In this document: piece after piece, positions 51,981 through 61,344 of the stretch
Numbering within the stretch: the first letter of the stretch is position 1
Layout: each line of letters starts with the position of its first letter
NCBI RefSeq assembly: GCF_015670405.1
Contig: NZ_JADPBQ010000006.1
Location: forward strand, 60,361 to 124,360
DNA length: 64,000 nt
Source of the DNA: Clostridium sp. 1001271B_151109_B4
GTDB lineage: Bacteria > Bacillota > Clostridia > Clostridiales > Clostridiaceae
Direction of reading: 5' to 3'
Program-made: the position numbers and the translations under genes
Notes under the pieces: generated by a model
Seen by the model: only the letters and a program-made list of their open reading frames with translations
Told to the model about the DNA's origin: nothing
The model's database searches: none

Positions 51981-52257
51981 GTTATTGATTTCTAATGCTA
52001 TGATAACATAATAAAAATTATTTATATATTTTATATTTTAATATGTTGACGTATAACATATATTTAGTACATTACTTAATAATATGAAAACAACTTATAA
52101 AGATTTAATATTAATTATAAAAATATATAATAATAAGGAAAAATATGATATAATTTAAGAAGAAAATATGAAAAAATTAAGCTATATAGTTATTTAATAG
52201 GGAAAAATGTTGAAAAATAGGAAAATAGAATGGATAGATAATGAAAGGTAAAAAGTA

Positions 52258-53520
52258 ATGAAAACAGAAATTATAAAGTTAGCAGATGTAATTAATACAA
52301 TACTTCAGAGTCTAGTGATAGTTTTGATTCCCAATTTTTGTACTAAATATAAGAATAGTAAGTTAAGGCTCGGATTTTTAATAGTAGCTTTTTGGTTTAT
52401 TATTACTTTAACAACATATTTGGTAGGGAATTCAAGTTTAGGGACAATTCTCACTCATGTGGCATTAATGTTTATGGGGATTATTGTATTTAAAAAAGAT
52501 TCATTAGGAGCAACTACTTCTATATCTATAGTGTATTTATTTATAATTATTAATACACTTATTATGTCTAATTTATTTTTATATTTTAAACATGTAATTC
52601 CAGTTGAGAATTTAGAATTGGCATATGTAATGATTATATATATACCACATTTTATAATGGATATTTTTATATTGTTAAGAAAAGATTTAATTTATAGAAT
52701 TTACTTGTTTGTTAGAAGTAAAAACTTATCTATGATATCATTAATAATAACTACTGTAGTAGTTGATTTTATAATATCTTATAAATTTATAATATATGAT
52801 TTAGACAATCCAATATTTAAGAATATCATATTTGCGATGACAGGATTATTTATTATAGCGATTATATTATATTTTGCAGGTGTTGAAAAGAAGGCAAAAG
52901 AAATTATGTTATTGAATAAAGCATTAGAAGAAAAAATAAATGATTTAAAGAAAGTAAAACATGATTATGGTGCTCAAATTTCATATTTATATGGAATGTG
53001 TCTTATGGAAAAATACGATAAGCTTGGAAATTCTTTAAAGTCAATAATAGATGGACATAATAATATTGTATCTGAGGTTGAGATATCTAATAATGATTCA
53101 ATTATTTCTATGATAGTTAATGGTATAAAACATAAAGGTATTAATGTTTTTGTTGACGAACAAGCCTCATTGGAAGATGTCAATGTATCTGAAATGGAGA
53201 TACAAAGGGTTATTTCAAATATATTAAATAACTCTGTTACAGCTATGAATGAAAAAGGTCTTATTACAATTAGAACTTATTATAATCTTAATAGTGTTGT
53301 TATTAAAATACAAAATAATGGACCTAAAATTGAAGATAAAATAATAGATAGAATTTTTGAAATTGGATTTACTACAAAAGAAGATAATAATGGGGAACAT
53401 GGACTTGGACTAGCTATCGTTAAGGAGATAGTAGAAAGAAATAATGGAAAAGTATCAGTTTCTAGTAGTGATTCAATTACAGAATTTGTAATAAAGATAC
53501 CTGTAAAGATTAGTGTATAA
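52258..53520 (+). CDS. Orphan AgrC-like sensor histidine kinase (GHKL type)
   Basis: A 420-residue membrane kinase. Residues 1 to about 205 contain six or so hydrophobic helices; a coiled segment leads to the H-box KVKHDYGAQI (His235), typical of AgrC-like, non-canonical HisKA domains. The ATPase has ISNILNNSVTAMNEKG (N box), IQNNGPKI (G1) and GEHGLGLAIVKEI (G2). AgrC kinases sense peptide pheromones, but no AgrB, AgrD or LytTR response regulator is adjacent, so ligand and partner are unknown. Flanked by terminators, it is monocistronic. Confidence 0.88.
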   Translation: MKTEIIKLADVINTILQSLVIVLIPNFCTKYKNSKLRLGFLIVAFWFIITLTTYLVGNSSLGTILTHVALMFMGIIVFKKDSLGATTSISIVYLFIIINTLIMSNLFLYFKHVIPVENLELAYVMIIYIPHFIMDIFILLRKDLIYRIYLFVRSKNLSMISLIITTVVVDFIISYKFIIYDLDNPIFKNIIFAMTGLFIIAIILYFAGVEKKAKEIMLLNKALEEKINDLKKVKHDYGAQISYLYGMCLMEKYDKLGNSLKSIIDGHNNIVSEVEISNNDSIISMIVNGIKHKGINVFVDEQASLEDVNVSEMEIQRVISNILNNSVTAMNEKGLITIRTYYNLNSVVIKIQNNGPKIEDKIIDRIFEIGFTTKEDNNGEHGLGLAIVKEIVERNNGKVSVSSSDSITEFVIKIPVKISV

Positions 53521-53540
53521 AATTTAATTGAAATAGAAAG

Positions 53541-53592
53541 AAGCCGTATTCAGATTAAATTATTAAATTTAATGTGAATACGGCTTGTTTTA
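53541..53592 (+). terminator. Terminator of the AgrC-like kinase
   Basis: AAGCCGTATTCA pairs with TGAATACGGCTT, the stem continuing with AAATT/AATTT, followed by GTTTTAT. Confidence 0.8.
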
Positions 53593-54081
53593 TAATATAT
53601 AAATTTGACAAATAAAAATGGAGAAAAATTTGAAGAGAGAGCTGTATCAGATTGAATTTATTAGTTTGATATGGTATAGTTTCTTATAAAACTAATCTTA
53701 ATGTGAAGGTGCAATTTATAACTGATTTTAGAAATATAAAACTATAACAAGGTAGAGAACAATATTTTTAACTGTTTTCTACCTTTTATTTTTAATATTT
53801 CTTTATATATATTGTGTAAATAAATACCCAAATACATATATTTTTGTTAAACTACCTATAGTGAGAAAATGTATGTAGTATAAGCTGAGATTTTAGAGTA
53901 AGATGGAATTTCAACTCAATCTAAGAGTTAGAATTTGTTATAACATAAGGGGAGTTACTCTTGGAGTGATATCTGCTTATATCTTATTCTTAAAGAAATG
54001 GAAGTATTATAATGACTAGGTATAAGATAAAGAATTAAGATTCATAAAATATAACAAAGTAATTTATAAAGGAATGATGGG
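53593..54081. other. Long intergenic region before the SUV3-like gene
   Basis: About 490 bp without a convincing gene. It contains an orphan terminator at 53749-53792, a small dyad AACTCaatctaaGAGTT near 53914-53930, and presumably the helicase promoter in its right half. Not recognised further. Confidence 0.4.
53749..53792 (+). terminator. Orphan intrinsic terminator
   Basis: AAGGTAGAGAACA pairs with TGTTTTCTACCTT (one wobble), followed by TTATTTTT. No gene lies between it and the preceding terminator at 53592, so it may end a short RNA of about 150 nt. Confidence 0.7.
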
Positions 54082-56796
54082 ATGAGCTCAATTAAGTGTA
54101 CACTAAGAAAAGAAACAAAAAATGAAATAGCTAAATACATAGATAATGAATTTATTAATGAAACAATAAAAGAAATTGTTAAATATATAAAAGAAGTTAA
54201 TAAAGTTCAAATAGATGATTCAAATTACAATAAGTATGATATAAATTCTAAAGTTGATTTAATAGATAATGGATCGTTTAATATTTATGATTATACATAT
54301 GTGAAAGATTTTTTATATGAAGTATCATGGGAAGGTTCATATATTCAGGACTTAAAAGAAATTGAAGAAAATGATGATGATACACCAGTATATAAGTATG
54401 AACCAAAGGATATTGCTACTGTTATATATGAAAAAGTAGCAACTATAATGGAGCAAAAAAAAGGCGAATTATATAAAAGATTTAAAAGTAAATATAATGA
54501 TGAATTCATATGGAATAGTGTTAGGTGGTATAAGAGAACTAGAGATGGAAAAGTATATTATGATTTAGATTTAGAAGAATTAAATGATGATAAAAAGAGA
54601 AGCATAGAAGAAAAAATAAAAGTAGAAATAGGAAATGGATTTAAAACAAGATGGGGAGCAGCAGTTGCAGTTAAGGTAGCACCATTAGAAGAAAAACTTT
54701 TATTAGATATTTATGATAAAGGCTGTGCAGCACTTGGAATTGCTAATGATTGTTATACAGAAATTGTAGAAGAAGATAAAAGTCATGATGAAGAAAAATT
54801 AATAAAGCTTATGGTGGAAAGCTGTGAAGAGGCAAGTTCATCAACAAAAGGAATAAATAGACTTAAAGTTAAGGTTGTTAATTCAATTGATAAAAGGTTA
54901 GATAATCTTATTAATGTGAATATTTATAAAACAAAAGAACATATGAGTTTATTTTTAGAAGATGCTAAAAATATGGTTTTTGGATATTATAAAAGTGTTA
55001 ATTTACCAGGTTTTAGAAGAAATCTTATATCTAAAGAAGGTAAAATTCATGAAATAATAAAAAGAATTGCAGTAGTTGAAAACATCCTTTATAAGAGTTA
55101 TTTAAAAGAAAATAAAAAAGCACCATCTATTGATGACATGTTAGAATTTAAGGAATGTATTCCTTGGATATGTATAAAAGGTTTAGTATGGACATCAGAA
55201 AATATATATATTAAAAATAAAGCAAAAGATGAAATTCAAGAAGTAATTTTAGATAATCCAATATATGAATATAAAGAAACTAGAGAGATGAAAAGACACT
55301 TTTATCTTCATGTTGGTGAAACTAATACAGGAAAGACACATGCAAGTATTGAAAGACTTATGGAAGCAGAAACTGGTGTTTATTTAGCTCCATTAAGATT
55401 ATTAGCTCTTGAAATTCAAGATAAGCTTAATTCTGAAAATATATCTTGTTCTTTATTAACAGGAGAAGAAGAAGATATTATTTCATATGCAGGACATGTA
55501 TCATCAACAATTGAAAAGCTACAGCTTGGAACGCCTTATGACATATGTGTTATAGATGAAGCTCAAATGATTGCAGATAAACAAAGAGGATGGGCATGGA
55601 CAAGGGCCATAATAGGTGTAATGGCTCCAGAAGTTCATATATGTATGGCACCAGAAGCAAAAGATGTAATAATTAAGTTAATAAAAGATTGTAATGATAC
55701 ATATGAAGTTGTGGAACATAAAAGAGATACAGAGCTTATTTTTGAAGATAAAAAGTTTGATTTAAATAAAGATGTTAAGCCAGGAGATGCACTTGTTGTA
55801 TTTGGTAAAAAGAAGGCGCTTGCAGTTTCAGCACAGCTTCTTAATAACAATATAAAAACAAGCATAATTTATGGATCATTACCATATTCCACAAGAAAGA
55901 AGCAATTTGAAAGATTTTTAGATGGAGAAACAGAAGTAATAGTTTGTACAGATGCTATAGGAATGGGAGTAAATCTTCCTATAAAACGTATTGTATTTTT
56001 AGAAACAAGAAAATATGATGGTGTATCTTTAAGAAAATTAAATGTTTCTGAAATAAAACAAATAGCAGGAAGAGCAGGAAGAAGAGGAATTTATGATACA
56101 GGATATGTTGCTACTATGAGCGATCCTAGTTTAATAAAGGGTGCTTTAACTGCAAAAACAAAGAAAATTGAAAAATGCTATATAGGAATACCAGATTCTC
56201 TTCTTGAAATAAATATAGATCTTGTAGATGCATTAAAAACATGGAGTGTAATGTCTGTAAAAGGGTATTATGAAAAATCAGATGTAACAACAATAATTTA
56301 TCTTTTAAATAGATTAAAGAAGCTTAATATAAAGGCTTCAAAAGAAGACCTTTTAAAAATGGCAACAATACCCTTTGAAGAAAATAATAAGGCAGTATGT
56401 GCATTATGGGAAGAATACTGCATGATGTATAGCTCTGGAGCAGTAAACTTAAAGAAGCCAATCCTTAAGAAAAATGTAAGTTCAAAAAAGGAGCTTGATG
56501 AGCTTGAGTGTTATTATAAGTCATTAGAATTAAATTATTCTTTTGGTAAGAATTTTAATATGATGATAAATAATAGATATATTGCAATGGAAAAGGAAGA
56601 TACAGCAAATAGAATAAATGAACTTCTTTTAACTAATCTATTAGATCATGAAAGAGTTTGTATAAACTGTGGTAAAAAGCTATCTTGGGATTATCCAAGT
56701 GAAAGATGTAGAGCTTGTAAGGAATTGATGAATGAAGGTAAGGACTTTAGATATAAGAGAATATTTAGGGGAAATAGAAGAAGAGGAAGAAGGTAA
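54082..56796 (+). CDS. SUV3-like ATP-dependent RNA helicase with zinc finger
   Basis: A 904-residue protein. Residues 1-400 are charged and unassigned. Residues about 405-700 match the SUV3 (mitochondrial degradosome) helicase: motif I GETNTGKTHAS (Lys418), YLAPLRLLALEI, motif II DEAQMI (492-497), RGWAWTRAIIG, VFGKKKALAVSAQL, motif V TDAIGMGVNLP, and motif VI QIAGRAGRRG (660-669). Near the C-terminus Cys860-x2-Cys863-x12-Cys876-x2-Cys879 forms a zinc knuckle, and the last residues are Arg-rich (FRGNRRRGRR), probably RNA-binding. SUV3 unwinds RNA for exoribonucleases; a clostridial role in RNA decay is inference. Monocistronic. Confidence 0.85.
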   Translation: MSSIKCTLRKETKNEIAKYIDNEFINETIKEIVKYIKEVNKVQIDDSNYNKYDINSKVDLIDNGSFNIYDYTYVKDFLYEVSWEGSYIQDLKEIEENDDDTPVYKYEPKDIATVIYEKVATIMEQKKGELYKRFKSKYNDEFIWNSVRWYKRTRDGKVYYDLDLEELNDDKKRSIEEKIKVEIGNGFKTRWGAAVAVKVAPLEEKLLLDIYDKGCAALGIANDCYTEIVEEDKSHDEEKLIKLMVESCEEASSSTKGINRLKVKVVNSIDKRLDNLINVNIYKTKEHMSLFLEDAKNMVFGYYKSVNLPGFRRNLISKEGKIHEIIKRIAVVENILYKSYLKENKKAPSIDDMLEFKECIPWICIKGLVWTSENIYIKNKAKDEIQEVILDNPIYEYKETREMKRHFYLHVGETNTGKTHASIERLMEAETGVYLAPLRLLALEIQDKLNSENISCSLLTGEEEDIISYAGHVSSTIEKLQLGTPYDICVIDEAQMIADKQRGWAWTRAIIGVMAPEVHICMAPEAKDVIIKLIKDCNDTYEVVEHKRDTELIFEDKKFDLNKDVKPGDALVVFGKKKALAVSAQLLNNNIKTSIIYGSLPYSTRKKQFERFLDGETEVIVCTDAIGMGVNLPIKRIVFLETRKYDGVSLRKLNVSEIKQIAGRAGRRGIYDTGYVATMSDPSLIKGALTAKTKKIEKCYIGIPDSLLEINIDLVDALKTWSVMSVKGYYEKSDVTTIIYLLNRLKKLNIKASKEDLLKMATIPFEENNKAVCALWEEYCMMYSSGAVNLKKPILKKNVSSKKELDELECYYKSLELNYSFGKNFNMMINNRYIAMEKEDTANRINELLLTNLLDHERVCINCGKKLSWDYPSERCRACKELMNEGKDFRYKRIFRGNRRRGRR

Positions 56797-56806
56797 ATGT
56801 TAAATA

Positions 56807-56976
56807 TTATTCAATGGAGTAGTAGCAGAACCTTCAGCACTTGCACCTACTATACCACATGAACTTTTTGCAGCATTTAAAATGATGTTTGTAATAATTA
56901 CACCAGCGCTTATTACTGGAGCATTATCAGGAAGAATGAAATTTTCAGTATTATTCATATGTAGAGCAGCTTTATA
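56807..56976 (+). pseudogene. Ammonium transporter remnant
   Basis: The frame reads LFNGVVAEPSALAPTIPHEL then FAAFKMMFVIITPALITGAL and SGRMKFSVLF before losing homology and stopping. The string IPHELF-x3-F-MMF-IITPALITGA is the hallmark of Amt-family helix 3. Only about 55 codons of the roughly 400-residue protein remain, with neither start nor C-terminus. Confidence 0.8.
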
Positions 56977-57144
56977 ATTATAATAAAATCTAAATATTGA
57001 ATATATTTCATATTTATATAAAATCCGTTTTATTAATGCAAATCATTGAATAATAACCATATATTATATATAATAAAAATATAAGGACTGGACAATCTTA
57101 TTAAATAATTTTTCTATACATAAGAGTTTACAGGAGGCAATAAG

Positions 57145-57471
57145 ATGATTATTGATGGAAACCAAAAAGAAAAGGATGCTATGGAAGCATTTAGAAGAGG
57201 AGATCGAAAAGAAGGATTAAGATTACAAGAAGAATTTGCCTCTGCTTTTCGTGAAGAATATAAGGACAAAGATCATTGCTCATGTAAAAAAGCATGTCGT
57301 TACCATGGAAACTGTAAGGAATGTGTAGCAATTCATAGAGCACATATGGAGCATGTACCAAATTGTATGAGACCATTAATCAATAATAAGATAAGGATTC
57401 TTTCTGAACTAACTGAGCATACAATTGCAAATGAAATAGAAGCCCCAAAAGAAATTTTAAGAAAAGAATAA
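57145..57471 (+). CDS. Cysteine-rich small protein (108 aa)
   Basis: A 108-residue protein starting at ATG behind AGGAGG. Its core is a compact Cys/His motif CSCKKACRYHGNCKECVAIH followed by MEHVPNCM, which looks like a zinc or other metal site; similar CxC...HGxCxxCxxxHR...PxC strings occur in short clostridial DUF6485-like proteins. The N-terminal 40 residues are helical and charged (EKDAMEAFRRGDRKEG). The function is unknown. A MITE-like element provides its terminator. Confidence 0.68.
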   Translation: MIIDGNQKEKDAMEAFRRGDRKEGLRLQEEFASAFREEYKDKDHCSCKKACRYHGNCKECVAIHRAHMEHVPNCMRPLINNKIRILSELTEHTIANEIEAPKEILRKE

Positions 57472-57498
57472 ACTATAATTAAATATTAATTTAAGAAA

Positions 57499-57628
57499 AA
57501 TACCGTATTATTCAAAGTGAATATGCGGTATTTTTTAGTGCGCAATTCAAATATATTTTTAGCAGTTTGATTATATTGCGAGCTAATTAAGAAAATTTGA
57601 TCTTTGAAAATTGAATAGTACGGTATTG
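57499..57628. repeat. MITE-like element, copy A
   Basis: The left end ATACCGTATTATTCAA (57500-57515) and right end TTGAATAGTACGGTAT (57611-57626) are inverted repeats matching at 15 of 16 positions. The left end also pairs with GAATATGCGGTAT (57519-57531) to form a terminator with TTTTTT. An inner stem CGCAAT/ATTGCG is present. Similarity to copy B continues about 45 bp past the right end. Confidence 0.75.
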
Positions 57629-57679
57629 TGAAAATATGTTATAACTAATTCGTTATTGTATTATAATACGAACTTATTT

Positions 57680-58450
57680 TTATAATGAACATTTAACTTC
57701 AAAATAAGGGCAGGAGAAATCATAGCTATACCCTGGAGTAATGATAATAGTTTTATTTAGGGATTTTATATAATCAAACATATTACAAATTTTAACTAAA
57801 TTAAACTCATTAGTCTTCTTACATAAAAAGTCTCCCTCATTAATCTTGATAACATTTTCAAGATTACAGTGTTTTTTATCAATTTCCAGAGCTACAAATT
57901 TATTAATCTCATTATTTTTTATATTTATAATGACACCGTAGTCATGTTTAAACAAAATATTATGCTTAATAGCATTTGTAAATAAATAATTTAGCTGTTT
58001 ATAATAATTATCATTTATGTCATCCTCAAAAAGGGGAAGAATATAGTAGTACTTCTCATGTATATGAAATGATTTTTCTTCATCACTATCATAACTATCC
58101 AGCCTTTCTATTTCTTCTTGTAAATTATCTAAAAGGTCAAGATTATATTTAAGTCTAAGTATTTTTTCCTCAGTTATTTTTCTTCCATATTCAATTAAAT
58201 TGGAATAATCCATAGTATTATCATCTTTCATAATGAGCTTTTTTACATCTTTAAGGGGAATATCTAAGAGAATACAAATCTGTATTATGTCAACAATTCT
58301 CGTTTGTTCAAAAGTATAATACCTATAATTAGTATCAGCATCAACATATGCAGGCTCTAAAAGTCCGATGGAATCATAGTAACGAAGAGACTTTACACTG
58401 CAACCTGTTTTTTTCGATATTTCACCGATAGTTAGTAAATTTTTTTTCAT
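57680..58450 (-). CDS. MerR family multidrug-sensing regulator (BmrR-like)
   Basis: A 256-residue regulator. The N-terminal MerR winged helix (LTIGEISKKTGCSVKSLRYY; TNYRYYTFEQTRIVDIIQ) and long coiled helix (KITEEKILRLKYNLDLLDNL) are followed by a C-terminal domain (about 125-256) in the position of the GyrI-like drug-binding domain of BmrR. It is divergent from a MATE exporter whose promoter has the MerR architecture, so it most likely activates that exporter on binding a drug or lipophilic cation. AAGGAGG ribosome site on the minus strand. Confidence 0.88.
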   Translation of the reverse strand: MKKNLLTIGEISKKTGCSVKSLRYYDSIGLLEPAYVDADTNYRYYTFEQTRIVDIIQICILLDIPLKDVKKLIMKDDNTMDYSNLIEYGRKITEEKILRLKYNLDLLDNLQEEIERLDSYDSDEEKSFHIHEKYYYILPLFEDDINDNYYKQLNYLFTNAIKHNILFKHDYGVIINIKNNEINKFVALEIDKKHCNLENVIKINEGDFLCKKTNEFNLVKICNMFDYIKSLNKTIIITPGYSYDFSCPYFEVKCSL

Positions 58451-58459
58451 AAAACCTCC

Positions 58460-58490
58460 TTGACTCTACCATTATGGTAGACTTTATACT
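58460..58490 (+). promoter_or_regulatory. MerR/BmrR-type promoter of the MATE exporter
   Basis: TTGACT (58460-58465) and TATACT (58485-58490) are 19 bp apart, with the perfect dyad CTACCATTATGGTAG (58466-58480) in the spacer. It faces the MATE gene and lies 10 bp before the regulator's start on the other strand. Confidence 0.9.
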
Positions 58491-58557
58491 ATTATATGGC
58501 TTTGATTACCGTATGTCAAATTTAATATTTTTAAGCAAAATAAGAGGAGGAGATTAA

Positions 58558-59889
58558 ATGAAGATACAATTATCAGATAGTTTTAATTATAGGAAATTAA
58601 TTAAATTTACTTTACCTACAATTTTTATGATGATATTTACTTCCATATATGGTGTGGTAGATGGTCTATTTGTATCAAATGTGGTAGGAAGTGATGCTTT
58701 TGCGGCAGTTAATTTAGTAATGCCAGTTTTAATGATTGGTGGAACATTTGGATTTATGATAGGAACAGGTGGAGGAGCCTTAATTTCTAAAATAATTGGA
58801 GAAGGAGATAGTAAAAAAGCAAAAGAAACTTTCTCCATGTTAATATATTTATTAATAATATTAGGATTAATCATTAGCATTATAGGATTTATATTTATTG
58901 AACCTATTTCTAAGGCTTTAGGAGCTGAAGGAGCAATTTTAGAATACTGTGTGACATATGGTAGAGTTTTAAGTATTGGTATGGTAGGATTTATACTTCA
59001 AAATGCTTTCCAAAGTTTCTTAATTGTAGCAGAGAAACCTAAAATGGGGCTTGTTGTTTCAATAATTGCAGGAATTACTAATATGGTTTTAGATTTCTTA
59101 TTAATTGCCATATTTAATATGGGAGTAGTTGGAGCAGGTTTAGCAACATGTATAAGTCAAGTGGTAGGTGGATTTGTGCCACTCATATACTTCATGATGA
59201 AAAACAAAAGTCCTTTAAGACTGGGAAGAGCTAAATTTGATTTTAATGCTATTGGTATAAGTTGTTTAAATGGTTCTTCGGAGATGTTTACAAATTTATC
59301 TATGTCTCTTGTAAACATGCTATATAACATGCAATTAATAAAATATGCTGGAACTCAAGGAGTAGTAGCATATGGAGTTATAATGTATGTATCATTTATT
59401 TTTAATGGAGTTTACATGGGATATTCCATGGGTGTTACACCAATTGTAGGATATCATTATGGTGCAGATAATAAAGATGAAATTAAAAGTTTACTTAAAA
59501 GGAGTCTTGTACTTATTTTAATAGTATCATTAGTGCTAACAGGAGTAGCAGAATTATCATCAGAAATGCTTGCTAAAATATTTGTAAGTTACGATATAGA
59601 TTTACTTCACTTTACAACTAATGCAATTAGAATATTCTCATTGTCATATATAATAAAAGGATTTAATATTTTTACATCGGCATTCTTCACAGGTCTTAAT
59701 AATGGTATAGTATCGGGAGTTATATCTTTTTTAAGAACCTTCGTATTCCAAATAATAATGATATTTGTACTGCCTTTATTATTTGATTTGAATGGACTAT
59801 GGATGGCTGTCATATTTGCAGAGATAATAGCTTTAGGTGTAAGCTTTATGTATTTTGTGAAAAATAGAATTAAATATGAATATATTTAA
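58558..59889 (+). CDS. MATE family efflux transporter (2)
   Basis: A 443-residue MATE exporter with about 12 helices. Motifs include FTLPTIFMMIFTSIYGVVDG, GTFGFMIGTGGGALISKIIG and a second half starting FNAIGISCLNGSSEMFTNLS. It resembles the MepA-like group. The ATG follows AGAGGAGGAG. Control by the divergent MerR regulator through the 19-bp-spacer promoter implies drug-inducible efflux. The terminator is supplied by the MITE-like element at 59981. Confidence 0.92.
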   Translation: MKIQLSDSFNYRKLIKFTLPTIFMMIFTSIYGVVDGLFVSNVVGSDAFAAVNLVMPVLMIGGTFGFMIGTGGGALISKIIGEGDSKKAKETFSMLIYLLIILGLIISIIGFIFIEPISKALGAEGAILEYCVTYGRVLSIGMVGFILQNAFQSFLIVAEKPKMGLVVSIIAGITNMVLDFLLIAIFNMGVVGAGLATCISQVVGGFVPLIYFMMKNKSPLRLGRAKFDFNAIGISCLNGSSEMFTNLSMSLVNMLYNMQLIKYAGTQGVVAYGVIMYVSFIFNGVYMGYSMGVTPIVGYHYGADNKDEIKSLLKRSLVLILIVSLVLTGVAELSSEMLAKIFVSYDIDLLHFTTNAIRIFSLSYIIKGFNIFTSAFFTGLNNGIVSGVISFLRTFVFQIIMIFVLPLLFDLNGLWMAVIFAEIIALGVSFMYFVKNRIKYEYI

Positions 59890-59980
59890 TTCACAGTTTG
59901 ATTAAAAAAATTTTATTTTATTTGCTTTAATACGTAATATTAATCTATTACGAAGTAAAATTAAATATAAACTAATAAAA

Positions 59981-60097
59981 ATACCGTATTATTCAAAAAG
60001 AATATGCGGTATTTTTTAGTGCTAATTCAAAAAAATTACGAGCATTTTGAAATTATTGAGAACTAAATGATCTTTGAAAATTGAATAGTACGGGATT
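59981..60097. repeat. MITE-like element, copy B
   Basis: Ends ATACCGTATTATTCAA (59981-59996) and TTGAATAGTACGGGAT (60081-60096) are inverted repeats (14 of 16). The left hairpin with GAATATGCGGTAT and TTTTTT terminates the MATE transcript. The inner stem AATTCAAAA/TTTTGAAATT differs in sequence from copy A but keeps a stem. Similarity to copy A continues to about 60145, directly before the VanZ-like gene. Confidence 0.75.
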
Positions 60098-60174
60098 TGC
60101 AAAATATGCTATAATTAACTCATAATTGTATTATATTACAATTAGAATAGAAGTTAGGGAAGGTAAAAAATTAA

Positions 60175-61269
60175 ATGCTAGATAAAATTGAAATGTATAT
60201 TGGGCAAGGATTATACTATTTAAAAAGTAGTATAGCAATAGCGTTAATAATTTATTCTATAATTTTAGCAACATTATGGATAATAGGTAATCGAAATAGT
60301 ATAAAAACAAAATTAATTCCTATAAACAAACTGATTTTTGAATATTTATTAGTGTTAAATATAATTGTTATATTACGAGTTACAGGGATTATTGGAATGT
60401 CATTTCATATACGTTCATTTGTAGAAATTATTCAGTTCTTTAAAGTACCTACTCTTTTTGTTGGAAGTTCAATTTTGATGATTACGTTAAATTTGATGCT
60501 TTTTATACCTTTAGGGTTTTTGATTCCTCTTACATTAAAAAGCAATAAGTGGGATTTAAAGAAAGTTGTTCTAGTTGGTTTTTTGTTATCTTTCTGTATT
60601 GAATTTTTACAATTATTTGGAGGAAGAATGTTTGAAATCGATGATATTGTTGCCAATTCATTTGGAGCTTTACTTGGATATTTATTTTTTGAATCTTTTG
60701 ATGGAATTATAAAAGGGAATACAAGAAAAAAATCAATTATTAATGGAATAGGCTTAATAATTGTGCCAACTATATTACTTGTAGGGCTATCATTCATTGC
60801 AAATGGAGATGCTATACAGGTACAAGAAGATGCTATGTATAGTGAGATTGGAAGTGCTGAAGATGAAATTACTGATATTTCAAAAATGTTAATTTATGAT
60901 AATGGGACTGAAAAAGATATAACTGATTCTGAGATTCTTTGGGAAATTTATCCCCAAATAGGGGTTGATATTAGTAATATGGCGAGCTGTTATGTACAAC
61001 AAGGGCATGGTGATAATATCAATAATATAATTAAAAATACCAATAATAAATATTTAGAAATATTCTTTAATAACATACATAGATTTACCTTCTATAATAA
61101 TCATGAGTTAATTTTAGAAAATGTTAGACATATTTTATATAATTTAAATGATGGAACTATATACAGTGGAGAAGATGATAGTAATAACTTTACTAATGTT
61201 TTTAAATATGAAGATAACGAGTATCCATTTAAAATAAATCAAAATATTTATGAAATGATAAAAGATTGA
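60175..61269 (+). CDS. VanZ-like membrane protein with C-terminal extracytoplasmic domain
   Basis: A 364-residue protein. Residues about 15-205 contain the VanZ-like membrane domain: SSILMITLNLMLFIPLGFLI, LVGFLLSFCIEFLQLFGGR and FEIDDIVANSFGALLGYLFF are its typical signature. A last helix (IVPTILLVGLSFIANGD) leads to a 150-residue soluble tail (EITDISKMLIYDNGTEKD; EILWEIYPQIGVDISNM) probably outside. VanZ proteins lower teicoplanin sensitivity in enterococci, but most homologues have unknown roles. It lies between two MITE-like copies; its 5' region is the conserved right flank of copy B. Confidence 0.85.
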   Translation: MLDKIEMYIGQGLYYLKSSIAIALIIYSIILATLWIIGNRNSIKTKLIPINKLIFEYLLVLNIIVILRVTGIIGMSFHIRSFVEIIQFFKVPTLFVGSSILMITLNLMLFIPLGFLIPLTLKSNKWDLKKVVLVGFLLSFCIEFLQLFGGRMFEIDDIVANSFGALLGYLFFESFDGIIKGNTRKKSIINGIGLIIVPTILLVGLSFIANGDAIQVQEDAMYSEIGSAEDEITDISKMLIYDNGTEKDITDSEILWEIYPQIGVDISNMASCYVQQGHGDNINNIIKNTNNKYLEIFFNNIHRFTFYNNHELILENVRHILYNLNDGTIYSGEDDSNNFTNVFKYEDNEYPFKINQNIYEMIKD

Positions 61270-61344
61270 AATTGAAGGCAAATTCTAATTTGTAGATTAT
61301 ATATAATAGACAATCTTAAAATATTATGAATATAGAATTATAAA

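Noticed and set aside
52084..52160. Short frame MKTTYKDLILIIKIYNN upstream of the AgrC-like kinase as a possible pheromone precursor
   Set aside because: No ribosome site, no Cys or Ser in an AgrD-like position, and no AgrB gene nearby.
53619..53690. 23-codon frame starting ATGGAG after TTGACA
   Set aside because: No ribosome site and no plausible -10 for the TTGACA; too short to support.
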